A DNA stretch of 64,000 nucleotides from Actinomadura livida (GCF_014648675.1 NZ_BMRO01000003.1:1-64000); one strand, 5' to 3'; shown: positions 18,022 through 27,906, numbered from the stretch's first letter. The notes: generated by a model from the letters alone, not told the origin. Numbers and translations are program-made.

Positions 18022-19430
18022 ACGACCAGCGGCACCGGCTGGGCGGCCTGCTCACACGGGAGACCAGGGTCGTCGCCGCCGGGGTGGAGGTCCTCGCCGG
18101 GGCGCTCGCCGAGCAGGCGGTGCCGGTGGAGGCGGTCGACTGGAGGCCGCCGCCCGCCGGGACGGAGCAGGCGCTCGCGGCGGTGCTCGGCGACCCCGGC
18201 CACGCGGACGCCAACGCCCGCGCCGTGCGGCGCATGGTGACGGCCCGTCCGCACCTCGTGGACGTCCGCCCGGCGCGGGAGGTCCTCGGCCTGGACGCCG
18301 GGACGTTCCTGCACGCGGGCCCGCCGCTGGAGTGGGAGCGGGCGTCCGGGCCGATGCGCGGAGCGCTGATGGGCGCGATGCTGCTGGAGGGCCTGGCCGC
18401 CACACCCGAGGAGGCGGAGCGCGAGCTGGCGCGCGGGGCGGCGGCGCTCGAACCGTGCCACCACCACGCCACGGTCGGGCCGATGGCCGGGGTCGTCAGC
18501 CCGTCCATGTGGATGTGGGTCGTGGAGGACGCCGAGCACGGCGGCAGGTCGTACTGCTCCCTCAACGAGGGCCTCGGGAAGGTCCTGCGGTACGGGGCGT
18601 ACGGGCCGGAGGTCATCGAGCGGCTGAGGTGGATGGGCGAGTTCCTCGGCCCCGCGCTCCGGGCCGCCGTCCGCCGCCACGGCCCCCTCGACCTGATGGC
18701 GCTCATCGCGCAGGCGGTCCAGATGGGCGACGAGCTGCACAACCGGAACCGGGCGGCGACGTCGCTGCTGCTCCGCGAGCTGGCGCCCGACCTCGCCGCC
18801 GCCGAGGACGTGCCGCGCGACCTGGCCGCCGAGGCCCTGCGGTTCGCGGCGGGCAACGAGCACTTCTTCCTGAACCCGGGCATGGCCGCGGCGAAGGCGT
18901 GCGCCGACGCGGCCCGCGGCGTCCCCGGGTCCAGCCTGGTCGTGGCGATGGCCCGCAACGGCACCGAGTTCGGCATCCAGGTGTCCGGCACGGGCGACCG
19001 CTGGTTCACCGGCCCGGCGGGCGTGCCCGACGGCCTCTACCTGGGCGGCTACGGCCCGGACGACGCCAACCCCGACATCGGCGACTCGGCGATCACCGAG
19101 ACGGCCGGGATGGGCGGGTTCGCGCTCGCCGCCGCGCCCGCGATCGTCCGCTTCGTCGGCGGCGAGGTGCCGGACGCGGTGGCCGCCACGCAGCGGATGT
19201 ACGAGATCACGCTGACCGAGCACCCGGCGCTGCAGATCCCCCTGCTGTCGTTCCGCGGCACCCCCGCCGGGATCGACGTGACCCGCGTCGTCCGCACCGG
19301 GATCCTGCCGGTCATCGACACCGGGATCGCGGGCCGCGAGGCGGGCACCGGGCAGGTCGGCGCGGGCCTCGTCGAACCGCCGCCGGGCGTGTTCACCGAC
19401 GCCCTGCACGCCCTCGCCGAGATCGCGTAG
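18018..19430 (+). CDS. DUF1116 protein (YlbE/AllG-like), putative oxamate carbamoyltransferase component
   Basis: A 470-residue DUF1116 protein. Landmarks are GAALEPCHHHATVGPMAGVV-type residues near 138-160, MGDELHNRNRAAT near 240, FLNPGMAAAKA near 290 and MARNGTEFGIQVSG near 313. It is the third family of the FdrA/YlbE/YlbF set, usually found with FdrA. The ATG overlaps the FdrA stop by 4 bp. If the complex is active, carbamoyl phosphate would be a product; no carbamate kinase gene is in the window, but the pyr operon elsewhere in the window uses the same metabolite. Confidence 0.88.
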   Translation: MNDQRHRLGGLLTRETRVVAAGVEVLAGALAEQAVPVEAVDWRPPPAGTEQALAAVLGDPGHADANARAVRRMVTARPHLVDVRPAREVLGLDAGTFLHAGPPLEWERASGPMRGALMGAMLLEGLAATPEEAERELARGAAALEPCHHHATVGPMAGVVSPSMWMWVVEDAEHGGRSYCSLNEGLGKVLRYGAYGPEVIERLRWMGEFLGPALRAAVRRHGPLDLMALIAQAVQMGDELHNRNRAATSLLLRELAPDLAAAEDVPRDLAAEALRFAAGNEHFFLNPGMAAAKACADAARGVPGSSLVVAMARNGTEFGIQVSGTGDRWFTGPAGVPDGLYLGGYGPDDANPDIGDSAITETAGMGGFALAAAPAIVRFVGGEVPDAVAATQRMYEITLTEHPALQIPLLSFRGTPAGIDVTRVVRTGILPVIDTGIAGREAGTGQVGAGLVEPPPGVFTDALHALAEIA

Positions 19431-19459
19431 CGGTCGCGGCAGGGGGTAGCGTCCCCGGC

Positions 19460-20398
19460 ATGAGCGAGTCGATCAGCGGGGAGCGGATCATCGGAGAGCA
19501 GATCACCGGGGAGCAGTACGCCCTCAGCGCCGGGCCGTACCAGGCGGTCGTCACCGAGTCGGGCGCGAGCCTGCGCGAGCTGACCCACGACGGCCGGCCG
19601 CTGGTGCTGTCGCACGGCGCCGACGAGCCCGCCCCGGCGGCGTTCGGGCACCTGCTGCTCCCGTGGCCGAACCGCGTCGACCGCGGCCGCTACGACTACG
19701 GCGGCGTCCCGCACCAGCTCGACATCTCCGAGCCCGCCCGCGACTGCGCGATCCACGGGCTGGTCCGCTGGGCCTCCTGGCCTGCCGCCGAGCACGAGCC
19801 GGACCGGGTGCGGCTGACGCACCGGCTGCTCGCGACGGCCGGGTACCCGTTCCGCCTCGACCTGGAGGCCGAGTACACCCTGGACGCCGGCGACGGCCTG
19901 CGCGTCCGCGTCACCGCCCGCAACGCCGGGACGGCGACCGCCCCGTACGGGCACGGCGCGCACCCCTACCTCACGGTCGGCGAGCCGATCGACGCCTGCG
20001 AGGTGACCCTCGGCGCCGACCGCTACATCCCGGTGGACGAGCGGATGATCCCGTCCGGGCCGTCCCTGGACGTCACCGGCACCCGGTACGACCTGCGCAC
20101 GGGCGCGGTCCTGGGCGACCGGGTGATCGACAACGCGTTCGCCGACCTCAACCGCGACGGCGACGGCCGCGTGCGGGTGACCCTGTCCGGCGGCGGCCGC
20201 GCGGTGCGGCTCTGGGCGGACGAGGCGTACCCCTGGATGATGATCTACACCGCCGACAACGCCCCCGCCCCCCGCGCGGGGCTCGGCGTCGAGCCCATGA
20301 CGTGCCCGCCGAACGCGTTCGCCTCCGGCGAGGGCCTGATCGACCTGGCGCCCGGCAGCGAGCACACCGGCACGTACGGCATCCAGGCGGTGTCCTGA
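19460..20398 (+). CDS. Aldose-1-epimerase family protein
   Basis: A 312-residue galactose-mutarotase-fold protein. The epimerase motifs are LLLPWPNRVDRGRYDYGG (about 62-79), the catalytic His in AIHGLVR, the second His in GHGAHPYLTVG near residue 170, and the late Glu in GLGVEPMTCPPNAFASG. It interconverts sugar anomers. It follows the DUF1116 gene by 29 bp and is probably co-transcribed, although a sugar epimerase has no evident role in purine breakdown. The N-terminal 15 residues contain an irregular ERIIGEQITGEQ repeat and might not be part of the fold. Confidence 0.9.
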   Translation: MSESISGERIIGEQITGEQYALSAGPYQAVVTESGASLRELTHDGRPLVLSHGADEPAPAAFGHLLLPWPNRVDRGRYDYGGVPHQLDISEPARDCAIHGLVRWASWPAAEHEPDRVRLTHRLLATAGYPFRLDLEAEYTLDAGDGLRVRVTARNAGTATAPYGHGAHPYLTVGEPIDACEVTLGADRYIPVDERMIPSGPSLDVTGTRYDLRTGAVLGDRVIDNAFADLNRDGDGRVRVTLSGGGRAVRLWADEAYPWMMIYTADNAPAPRAGLGVEPMTCPPNAFASGEGLIDLAPGSEHTGTYGIQAVS

Positions 20399-20481
20399 CC
20401 CGGTCCCCTTTCCGCTCCGAAGGGGACAATTCCCCGGCAAGCCGGTTTCCCAGCAGGTGGGGGTTGCGGGATCATTGCGGG

Positions 20482-21699
20482 GTGGTGAATCTCAGCGTCT
20501 CCTCGTTCGACGACCTGTCCGCGCGCATCGCCGCCGTCCGCGACGAGCACCGCGAGCGCCACCCCGGCGGCGCCGACGGGCGGCAGCCGGTGCACACGGT
20601 GTACGTGCCGGCCGACCGGTTCTCCCGCTCGACCCCGGCCGACTTCGGCGCGGAGGCCCTGCGGCTGCTGAACACGCACACGCCGGGCGCCGGGTCGTTC
20701 GGCGCGGCGTTCGGGCTCGACCCCGAGATCGCGGGGCTCGTCCGGGAGCGGGTCGCGGCGAAGCTGTCCGCCGAGCCGGTCGAGGACGTGCGGATCGACT
20801 TCGAGGACGGCTACGGCGTGCGCCCCGACGCCGAGGAGGACGCGCACGTCGCGCAGGTCGTCGAGGCCGTCGCCGCCGCGTACCAGGTCAAGGGCCTCCC
20901 CCACTACTGGGGCGTGCGGGTCAAGTCGTTCGCCGACGGCGGGCACGAGCGCGCGATGCGCACGCTCGACGCGTTCCTCACCGCGCTGCGCGACCGGCTC
21001 GGTCGGCTGCCCGGCGGGTTCACCATCACGTTCCCGAAGGTCGTCGCGGCCGAGCACGTCGCGCTGTTCACCGAGTACCTGGAGCGGCTGGAGACCGCGC
21101 TCGGCCTGCCGGCCGGCATCCTGCGGTTCGAGGTGCAGGTCGAGACGCCCGAGTCGATCCTGGACGGCGAGGGCCGGACCGCGCTGCGCGCCATCGCGGC
21201 CGCCGCCGGGGGCCGGCTCACCGCCGCCCACTTCGGGGTGTTCGACTACACCGCCGCGATCGGGCTGCCGCCGCACGAGCAGCGCCTCGACCATCCCGCG
21301 TGCGACTTCGCCCGGCACGTCATGCAGGTGTCGTTCGCCGGCACCGGCGTGCGGCTGTCGGACGGCTCCACCAACGTCATCCCCCGCAACGACGGGCCCG
21401 ACGAGGTCAACGCGACGTGGGCCGCGCACGCCGCGCACGTGCGGCACTCGCTGCGGCACGGCTTCTACCAGGGCTGGGACCTGCACCCCGCGCACCTGCC
21501 CAGCCGGTACGCCGCCGTGTACGCGTTCCACCTGAGCGGCGTCGACGACGTCATCGGGCGGGTCCGGGCGTGGCACGAGCAAATCGCCGGCAACGCGGGC
21601 GTCCTGGACGAGCCCGCCACCATCAAGGCGCTCACCGCCCGCCTCCGCCGCGCCGTCGACTGCGGCGCCCTCGACGAGAGCGCCCTGCCCGCCACCTAG
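20482..21699 (+). CDS. DUF6986 aldolase/HpcH-HpaI-like protein
   Basis: A protein of about 405 residues with a TIM-barrel aldolase look (citrate lyase beta/HpcH class). VRIDFEDGYG near residue 112, FEVQVETPESILDG near 215 and AAHFGVFDYTAAIGL near 255 supply candidate metal and substrate residues. FYQGWDLHPAHLPSRYAA lies near 333. Members of this family are often annotated only as DUF6986 or aldolase, and the reaction is not established as far as I know. Two adjacent GTG codons (20482, 20485) can serve as start. It follows the epimerase gene and is convergent with mocA, 3 bp apart. Confidence 0.82.
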   Translation: MVNLSVSSFDDLSARIAAVRDEHRERHPGGADGRQPVHTVYVPADRFSRSTPADFGAEALRLLNTHTPGAGSFGAAFGLDPEIAGLVRERVAAKLSAEPVEDVRIDFEDGYGVRPDAEEDAHVAQVVEAVAAAYQVKGLPHYWGVRVKSFADGGHERAMRTLDAFLTALRDRLGRLPGGFTITFPKVVAAEHVALFTEYLERLETALGLPAGILRFEVQVETPESILDGEGRTALRAIAAAAGGRLTAAHFGVFDYTAAIGLPPHEQRLDHPACDFARHVMQVSFAGTGVRLSDGSTNVIPRNDGPDEVNATWAAHAAHVRHSLRHGFYQGWDLHPAHLPSRYAAVYAFHLSGVDDVIGRVRAWHEQIAGNAGVLDEPATIKALTARLRRAVDCGALDESALPAT

Positions 21700-21702
21700 C
21701 CC

Positions 21703-22329
21703 CTACCGGCCGTCCCCGCCCGGTCCTCCGGCGCGGCGGTCCAGCGCCGCCCGCTCGACCGTGCGCAGGTCGTCGGGGGTGTCGATGTCGTCGGGGGCCG
21801 CGACGCCGTCGCAGGGGACGCGCGTGATCCGGTCGGGGTGGGCGCGCAGGTAGGCGCGGGCACCCATGTCGCCGACGGCGGCCTCGGCCGCCGCGGCGAA
21901 GTGCCCGGCGCTCAGCAGCACGGGGTTGCGCGGCGCTCCCCCGTAGGTCGCGACGGCGATCTCGGCGCCGTCCTCGTAGGCGGCGATCAGCCGTGCCACC
22001 GCCGCGGAGGTGACGAGGGGCTGGTCGACCAGCGCGACGACCACCGCGGGGCAGCCGGGCGGCAGCGCGGCGAGCCCGGCGCGCAGCGACGACCCCATGC
22101 CGTCGCGCCAGCCGGCGTTGGGCACCACGACGGCGCCGATCACCTCGACCGGCTCGGCCCCGGCGACCACCAGGACCGGGGAGCAGCCCCCGTCCCGCAG
22201 CATCCGCACGCCCCGGTCGACCAGGCGCTCCCCGGCCAGCTCCACCGTCGCCTTCGGACGCCCGAGCCGGCTTCCCTCACCCGCCGCGAGCAGCAGTCCC
22301 GCCGGCGGCTCCGCACCGTGCAACGTCAT
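21703..22329 (-). CDS. Molybdenum cofactor cytidylyltransferase-like NTP transferase (MocA family)
   Basis: A 208-residue GT-A nucleotidyltransferase. The nucleotide-binding motif LLLAAGEGSRLGRPKATVEL (residues 11-30) is followed by the metal-binding ALVDQPLV near residue 100 and a C-terminal DDIDTPDDL. MocA attaches CMP to molybdopterin, the MCD cofactor that CoxL/XDH-type hydroxylases need. Last gene of the leftward coxD-coxE-xdhC-mocA run, so cofactor finishing for the hydroxylase at 8028-11794 is the likely job. Confidence 0.85.
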   Translation of the reverse strand: MTLHGAEPPAGLLLAAGEGSRLGRPKATVELAGERLVDRGVRMLRDGGCSPVLVVAGAEPVEVIGAVVVPNAGWRDGMGSSLRAGLAALPPGCPAVVVALVDQPLVTSAAVARLIAAYEDGAEIAVATYGGAPRNPVLLSAGHFAAAAEAAVGDMGARAYLRAHPDRITRVPCDGVAAPDDIDTPDDLRTVERAALDRRAGGPGGDGR

Positions 22330-22347
22330 TCCGCGAGGGTAGTGCCG

Positions 22348-23472
22348 TCACGGCGCGTCGGCGTGGATCCGGCCCGTGGTGTCGGTGAGCGGCCGCCCGG
22401 AACCGCCCCAGCGGAGCTGCACGAGCTCGGCCGCGATCGACACCGCCGTCTCCTCCGGCGTGCGGGCGCCGAGGTCGAGGCCGATCGGGGAGCGCAGCCG
22501 GCCCAGCTCGGCCCCGGTCAGGCCCGCCTCGCGGAGCCTCGCCAGCCGGTCGTCGTGGGTGCGGCGCGACCCCATGGCGCCGACGTAACCCGCGCCGGTG
22601 CGGAGCGCGACCTCCAGCAGCGGGACGTCGAACTTGGGGTCGTGGGTCAGGACGCAGATCGCCGTCCGCTCGTCGACGGCGGACGCCGTCTCCTCCAGGA
22701 ACTTGTGCGGCCACTTCACCACGACCTCGTCGGCCTCCGGGAACCGCTTGGGCGTCGCGAACACCGGCCGCGCGTCGCACACCGTCACGTGGTAGCCGAG
22801 GAACTTGCCGATGCGGGCGACGGCGGCGGCGAAGTCGATCGCGCCGAACACCAGCAGCAGCGGCGGCGGGGCGAACGAGTGCACGAAGACCGTCAGGTCG
22901 TCCAGGCGCCGCTCCCCCTCCGCGCCGTAGTGCCGCTGGCCGGTGAGGCCCTGGGCGAGCATGCCGCGGGCGTCGTCGTCCACCGCGGCGTCGAGGCGCC
23001 CGGCGTGCGGGGCGCCCGGCGCGAGCGACCCGGAGGCGCGGTCGGCCCAGATGACGCGGCGCGCGCCGATGCGCCCCGGGCCGGCGACGACGGTGGCGAC
23101 GGCCACGGGCTCGTGCCGCTCGATGGCCGCAGTGACCTCCGCGAACTCGGGGAACGTGGCGGGGCCGACCGGCTCCACCAGGACGTCGAGTATCCCGCCG
23201 CAGGTCAGGCCGACGGAGAACGCGTCGTCGTCGCTCACCCCGTACCGCTGGACGACGGGCTCGCCGCTCTCCATCACCGACTGCGCCAGGTCGTACACGG
23301 CGCCCTCGACGCAGCCGCCGGACACGCTGCCCGCGACCTCCCCGCCCGGCGACACCGCCATCGCCGCGCCCGGCGGGCGCGGCGCGCTGCGGAAGGTGTT
23401 CACCACGGTCGCGAGCCCGAACGTCTCCCCGGACGCGTACCAGCCGGCGATGTCGCCGAGGACGTCACGCAT
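22348..23472 (-). CDS. xdhC: XdhC/CoxF family molybdenum-enzyme maturation factor
   Basis: A 374-residue protein with an N-terminal XdhC/CoxI domain (GLATVVNTFRSAPRPPGAAM, SGGCVEGAV) and a C-terminal Rossmann domain (LLVFGAIDFAAAVARIGKFL, GAMGSRRTHDDRLARL). XdhC binds the molybdenum cofactor and promotes its sulfuration before insertion. The ATG at 23472 is preceded by AAGGGGAGG; it overlaps the end of the coxE-like gene by 8 bp. The set coxD-coxE-xdhC-mocA is a standard maturation kit for this enzyme class. Confidence 0.9.
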   Translation of the reverse strand: MRDVLGDIAGWYASGETFGLATVVNTFRSAPRPPGAAMAVSPGGEVAGSVSGGCVEGAVYDLAQSVMESGEPVVQRYGVSDDDAFSVGLTCGGILDVLVEPVGPATFPEFAEVTAAIERHEPVAVATVVAGPGRIGARRVIWADRASGSLAPGAPHAGRLDAAVDDDARGMLAQGLTGQRHYGAEGERRLDDLTVFVHSFAPPPLLLVFGAIDFAAAVARIGKFLGYHVTVCDARPVFATPKRFPEADEVVVKWPHKFLEETASAVDERTAICVLTHDPKFDVPLLEVALRTGAGYVGAMGSRRTHDDRLARLREAGLTGAELGRLRSPIGLDLGARTPEETAVSIAAELVQLRWGGSGRPLTDTTGRIHADAP

Positions 23473-24607
23473 GTGCCCTCCCCTTTCCGAGGTTCCCTGA
23501 GCCACGTCCGGCGCCGGCCACCAGGCGGGCCAGCGCTTCGAGCGCCGCGAGGCTGTGCCCGGACGTGAAGTCGTCGACGTGCGGGAGCGCCGCGGCCATC
23601 CCCGCGGTCAGCGGCTCGTACCCGGGGCGCGCCTTGTGCGGGTTGGCCCACACCACCCGGTGCGCGAGCCGGTGCAGCCGCGCCATCTGCTCGCCGAGCA
23701 GCGCCGCGTCGCCGCGCTCCCAGCCGTCCGACGCGATCACGACGATCGAGCCGCGGGCCAGGCCGCGCTGCCCGAACCGGTCGAGGAACTCCTTCAGCTC
23801 CTCGCCGAGCCGGGTGCCGCCGCTCCAGTCGGGGATGGCCGCGGACGCCGCCGCCATCGCCGCGTCCGGGTCGCGGTGCCGCAGCTCGCGGGTGAGGCGG
23901 GTCAGCCGCGTCCCGGCGCTGAACACCTCGACGTCGCGCCCGCCGGAGCGGGCGGTGGCGTGCGCGAACCGCAGCAGCGCGTCGGCGTACGGGCTCATCG
24001 ACCCGCTGACGTCCACGATCAGCACGACGCGGCGGGGGCGGGTGCGGTGCGTGCGGTGCCGCAGCAGCGCGGTCTCGCCGCCGCGCCGCAGCGTCTCCCG
24101 GACGGTCCGCGCCGGGTCGAGCCGCCCGGTCGCGGCGGCCGTGAACCGCCGGGACCGGCGCCGCTCGGCGCCCGCGTCCAGCATCGCGATCAGCCGGGCG
24201 ACCTCGGCGCGCTCGGCGGCGCTGAGCCGCGCCACGTCCCGGTCGCGCAGCACCTCGACGGCGCTGGCGGTGACGGCCTTCATGTTCCCGGACTCCTCCG
24301 CGCCGTCCCCGGCGCCCGGGTCGGGCACCGTCACCCGGCGGACGACCACGGGCGGCGGCGGGCGGCGCCCCGGGCGGGCGGTCGCGCCGGAGAAGTACGC
24401 GGCGAAGCACCGGTCGTAGCGGGGGAGGTCGTCGGGGTCGGCGCAGAGCGTCAGGCGGCCCGCCCAGTACACGTCGGACGGGTCGAGGACGTCGAGGTGG
24501 TCGAGGGCGGCGAGCATCGCCTGCACCCGCTCGGGATCGGCGCTCCCGCCCGCCGCGCGCACCGTCCGGGCGAAGCCGACCATCGTCTCGGTGACGTCCC
24601 GCTCCAC
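23465..24607 (-). CDS. CoxE-like von Willebrand factor A domain protein
   Basis: A 380-residue protein with a C-terminal VWA domain whose MIDAS motif is intact (DVSGSMS, near residue 199), followed by GGTRLGEELKEF and IASDGWERGD. The N-terminal part is the helical CoxE region. In Oligotropha CoxE pairs with the AAA+ protein CoxD to build the Mo-Cu/S centre. The CoxD-like gene ends 4 bp upstream, so the two should be made together. Confidence 0.9.
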   Translation of the reverse strand: MERDVTETMVGFARTVRAAGGSADPERVQAMLAALDHLDVLDPSDVYWAGRLTLCADPDDLPRYDRCFAAYFSGATARPGRRPPPPVVVRRVTVPDPGAGDGAEESGNMKAVTASAVEVLRDRDVARLSAAERAEVARLIAMLDAGAERRRSRRFTAAATGRLDPARTVRETLRRGGETALLRHRTHRTRPRRVVLIVDVSGSMSPYADALLRFAHATARSGGRDVEVFSAGTRLTRLTRELRHRDPDAAMAAASAAIPDWSGGTRLGEELKEFLDRFGQRGLARGSIVVIASDGWERGDAALLGEQMARLHRLAHRVVWANPHKARPGYEPLTAGMAAALPHVDDFTSGHSLAALEALARLVAGAGRGSGNLGKGRAHA

Positions 24608-24611
24608 GCCC

Positions 24612-25496
<885 letters not shown>

Positions 25497-25830
25497 CGGT
25501 GCCGTCTCCCCCACGGCTTTCAGGCTACTCAGCCCGAGGCGCAAGTCACACGGTCCGGACCCTTGCGTTTTCGCCGCCCACGGGGGCTCGCCGCGATGAC
25601 TCGTGCGACGACGCGCGGGCTGGACGCTGACCATGTGAGCGACGGCGAGGAGCCCGGCCGCGTGCGGCAACCGCCGTGGAGGCCGGGCCCGTGAACGACG
25701 GGTCGCTCGCCGCGTCGACGGTGCCGGGCGCGTTCCACGGCGTCGACCCCGCGATCGGCCAGCTGTTCGCCGGGGCCCGTGGACCGGGATGCTCTCCGGC
25801 GCAGCCGGCCGCCCGGAGGTATGCGGATCG
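25497..25830. other. Gene-poor spacer between coxD-like and Uma2 genes
   Basis: This 334-bp stretch must hold the promoter of the coxD-like operon at its left end. Short open frames exist on both strands (for example 25676-25906 plus), but none shows a domain, a good ribosome site or convincing codon use. I see no hairpin or repeat worth naming. Confidence 0.5.
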
Positions 25831-26460
25831 CTACCGGCGCTGGCCGATGGCGGTCAGATCGATCTCGATGTCGAACGGAGCGGTCACCTTGAGCCGGTCA
25901 TGGTGAATGCCCGTCAGAGCGTAGGCGGCGTCGCGGGGGTCGAACTCGTACACGTAGACGACGGTCCTGTCCCCGTCCCGCTCCGCGCGCCAGTAGTGCC
26001 TGATCCCCGCGGCCAGGTACCGGCGAGGCTTGATCTCACGATCACGCTCGACCGAGTCCGCCGAGACGGCTTCGACCACCAGCACGACGTCCTCCGCCAG
26101 AAAGTGGGTGCAGGAGGGGCCACGGTCGAACGCCTCGGCCGTCACGACCGCGACGTCCGGCTCGGGTGCCTGTCGTTCCCCCAGCCGGACGGTCATCTCC
26201 CGGACGGCTCGCAGGTGTGCGGGCGCCTGGCGGTCCAGTTCGTTCTCCAGCAGCTTGAGCACTTGTGCATGCCACATCGTCTGCGGGCTCACGAAGACCA
26301 GACTCCCGTCGATCAGCTCGGTGTGCCGGGGCAGCAAACCGTCCATGCGAAGGAAGTCGGCAGCGGTGAAGCCCCCCGGCGGGGGGATCACCCAGTCTGG
26401 CAGCGGCTCACCGTCCATGTAGCCACTTTCTGCGATCGTCTCAACACTCTGAGCTGTCAT
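25831..26460 (-). CDS. Uma2 family (DUF820) restriction-endonuclease-fold protein
   Basis: A 209-residue Uma2 protein. The PD-(D/E)XK pattern is visible as APEPDVAVVT (Asp), LVVEAVSADSVERDR (Glu) and KPRRYLAAGIRHYW (Lys). An N-terminal FLRMDGLLPRHTELIDGSLVF and a following helix complete the fold. These proteins occur in many copies in actinomycetes and cyanobacteria; nuclease activity is assumed from the fold and a biological role is not established. It is an isolated single gene, read leftward with its own promoter. Confidence 0.9.
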   Translation of the reverse strand: MTAQSVETIAESGYMDGEPLPDWVIPPPGGFTAADFLRMDGLLPRHTELIDGSLVFVSPQTMWHAQVLKLLENELDRQAPAHLRAVREMTVRLGERQAPEPDVAVVTAEAFDRGPSCTHFLAEDVVLVVEAVSADSVERDREIKPRRYLAAGIRHYWRAERDGDRTVVYVYEFDPRDAAYALTGIHHDRLKVTAPFDIEIDLTAIGQRR

Positions 26461-26519
26461 GAGTCCACTGTGGCACACTGCGCGCTCTCGGACTGGACAA
26501 CAGCCTAGAACAGACGCGG

Positions 26520-26966
26520 TCAGGTGGGGTCGGGGGCTTCGCCTCGGGTGTGCAGGAGGGTTTTCAGTTCGGTGAGCTGGCGGGCGGCCAGGGCCTTTTC
26601 GGTGCCGTTGATGCCCATCGCGCTCATCGAGGTGCCGTCGGCCAGGTCGAGGGTGGGCCAGGGCTCGCCCTCGGACATGGTGACGTCCAGGACCTCGGGC
26701 CATTCGAAGGTGCGGGTGCGGAACGCGTTGACGACCGTGAGGCCCGACTCGTCGGCGGCGACGCGGCAGCGGGCGAGCATGTGCAGGACCCATGCGACGA
26801 AGGCGCCGAACACGACGATGAGGATGCGGTCGAACAGCTTGAACTGGGGCGCCACCACCACGGCGAGCACGATCAGGGCCAGCATGATCACGCCCGCCGT
26901 GATGTAGGCGACGATCCGGGTGACGCGGGGACGCCACACGGTCGGGAGCACCGGGGTCTCAGTCAA
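26520..26966 (-). CDS. PH-domain membrane protein downstream of hisG
   Basis: A protein of about 148 residues with two transmembrane helices (about residues 18-40 and 45-65) and a bacterial PH-like domain (ADESGLTVVNAFRTRTFEWPEVLDV) facing the cytoplasm. Small proteins of this type follow hisG in many actinobacteria; their role is unknown. The start is uncertain: a TTG at 26966 overlaps hisG by 8 bp, and a GTG at 26951 is an alternative. It is probably co-transcribed with hisG. Confidence 0.8.
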   Translation of the reverse strand: MTETPVLPTVWRPRVTRIVAYITAGVIMLALIVLAVVVAPQFKLFDRILIVVFGAFVAWVLHMLARCRVAADESGLTVVNAFRTRTFEWPEVLDVTMSEGEPWPTLDLADGTSMSAMGINGTEKALAARQLTELKTLLHTRGEAPDPT

Positions 26967-27834
26967 CGATCTTCGCGATGGGGATCTCGAGGATGTCGTG
27001 CGCGCCGGCCGCCTTCAGCGCCGGGATCAGCCGGTTCACGCCGCGCTTGGCGACCACGGACTCCACGGCGTGCGAGTCGCCGCCCGCCAGGGACGTGACC
27101 GTGGGCGAGGACATCGACGGCATGATCTCCAGGACGCTCTGAAGGTCGGCCTGGGCGACGTTCAGCTTCAGCAGGACCTTGCCGCGCGCGCGGATCGCGC
27201 CCTGCAGGAGCAGTGAGATGTCCTCCATCGCGGCGCGCTTCTCGGCGTCCTCGTAGGCCGCGCGGTTGGCGACCAGCTCGGTGTAGCTGGTCAGGAGCGT
27301 GTCGAGGATGCGCAGGCCGTTCTTGCGCAGGGACGAGCCGGTCTCGGTGAGGTCGACGATCGCGTCCACGATGTCGGGGACCTTCGCCTCGGTCGCGCCG
27401 TAGGACGGGACGACCGTGGCCTTCACGCCGTGCTTGTCGAGGAACCGCCTGGTCAGGGCCGGGAACTCGGTGGAGATCCGGACGCCCTCCGGCAGGTCGG
27501 ACACCTGCTGCCACGGCGCGCCCTCCGGCACCGCCATGATCACGCGGACGGGGTTGGACGTCGCCTTCGAGTACTGCAGCTCGCCGAGGCTCACGACGTC
27601 GGCGTCGGTCTCGGTGATCCAGTCGCGGCCGGTGATGCCGAGGTCGAACAGACCCTGCTCGATGTAGGTGGGGATCTCCTGCGGGCGCAGGACCCGCACC
27701 CGGTCGATGCGGGGATCGTCGATGGAGGCGCGGTAGTCGCGGTCCGACGAGCGCTGGACGGTGAGGTCGGCGGCGTCGAACAGCTGCATGGTCGCCTTCT
27801 CCAGCGACCCCTTGGGCAGGACCAGTGACAGCAC
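26959..27834 (-). CDS. hisG: ATP phosphoribosyltransferase, long form
   Basis: A 291-residue HisG_L enzyme for the first step of histidine synthesis, joining ATP and PRPP. The catalytic region has LPKGSLEK at the start, EQGLFDLGITGRDW near residue 60 and DAIVDLTETGSSLRKNGL near 165. The C-terminal HisG_C domain, which binds histidine for feedback control, is present, so no HisZ is needed. It lies 73 bp downstream of ribH. The usual neighbour hisE, often found between ribH and hisG in Streptomyces-like genomes, is missing from this gap. Confidence 0.96.
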   Translation of the reverse strand: MLSLVLPKGSLEKATMQLFDAADLTVQRSSDRDYRASIDDPRIDRVRVLRPQEIPTYIEQGLFDLGITGRDWITETDADVVSLGELQYSKATSNPVRVIMAVPEGAPWQQVSDLPEGVRISTEFPALTRRFLDKHGVKATVVPSYGATEAKVPDIVDAIVDLTETGSSLRKNGLRILDTLLTSYTELVANRAAYEDAEKRAAMEDISLLLQGAIRARGKVLLKLNVAQADLQSVLEIMPSMSSPTVTSLAGGDSHAVESVVAKRGVNRLIPALKAAGAHDILEIPIAKIVD

Positions 27835-27906
27835 GGAATTGCCTTTCGATGAGATGGAAGTGCGAGGGCCCGGAGGCTCAGAAGCTCGAATGCGGTCGTT
27901 CCGGAC

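Noticed and set aside
25676..25906. A 76-codon rightward open frame after the coxD-like gene
   Set aside because: Its end runs antisense into the Uma2 gene and the product has no recognisable features.
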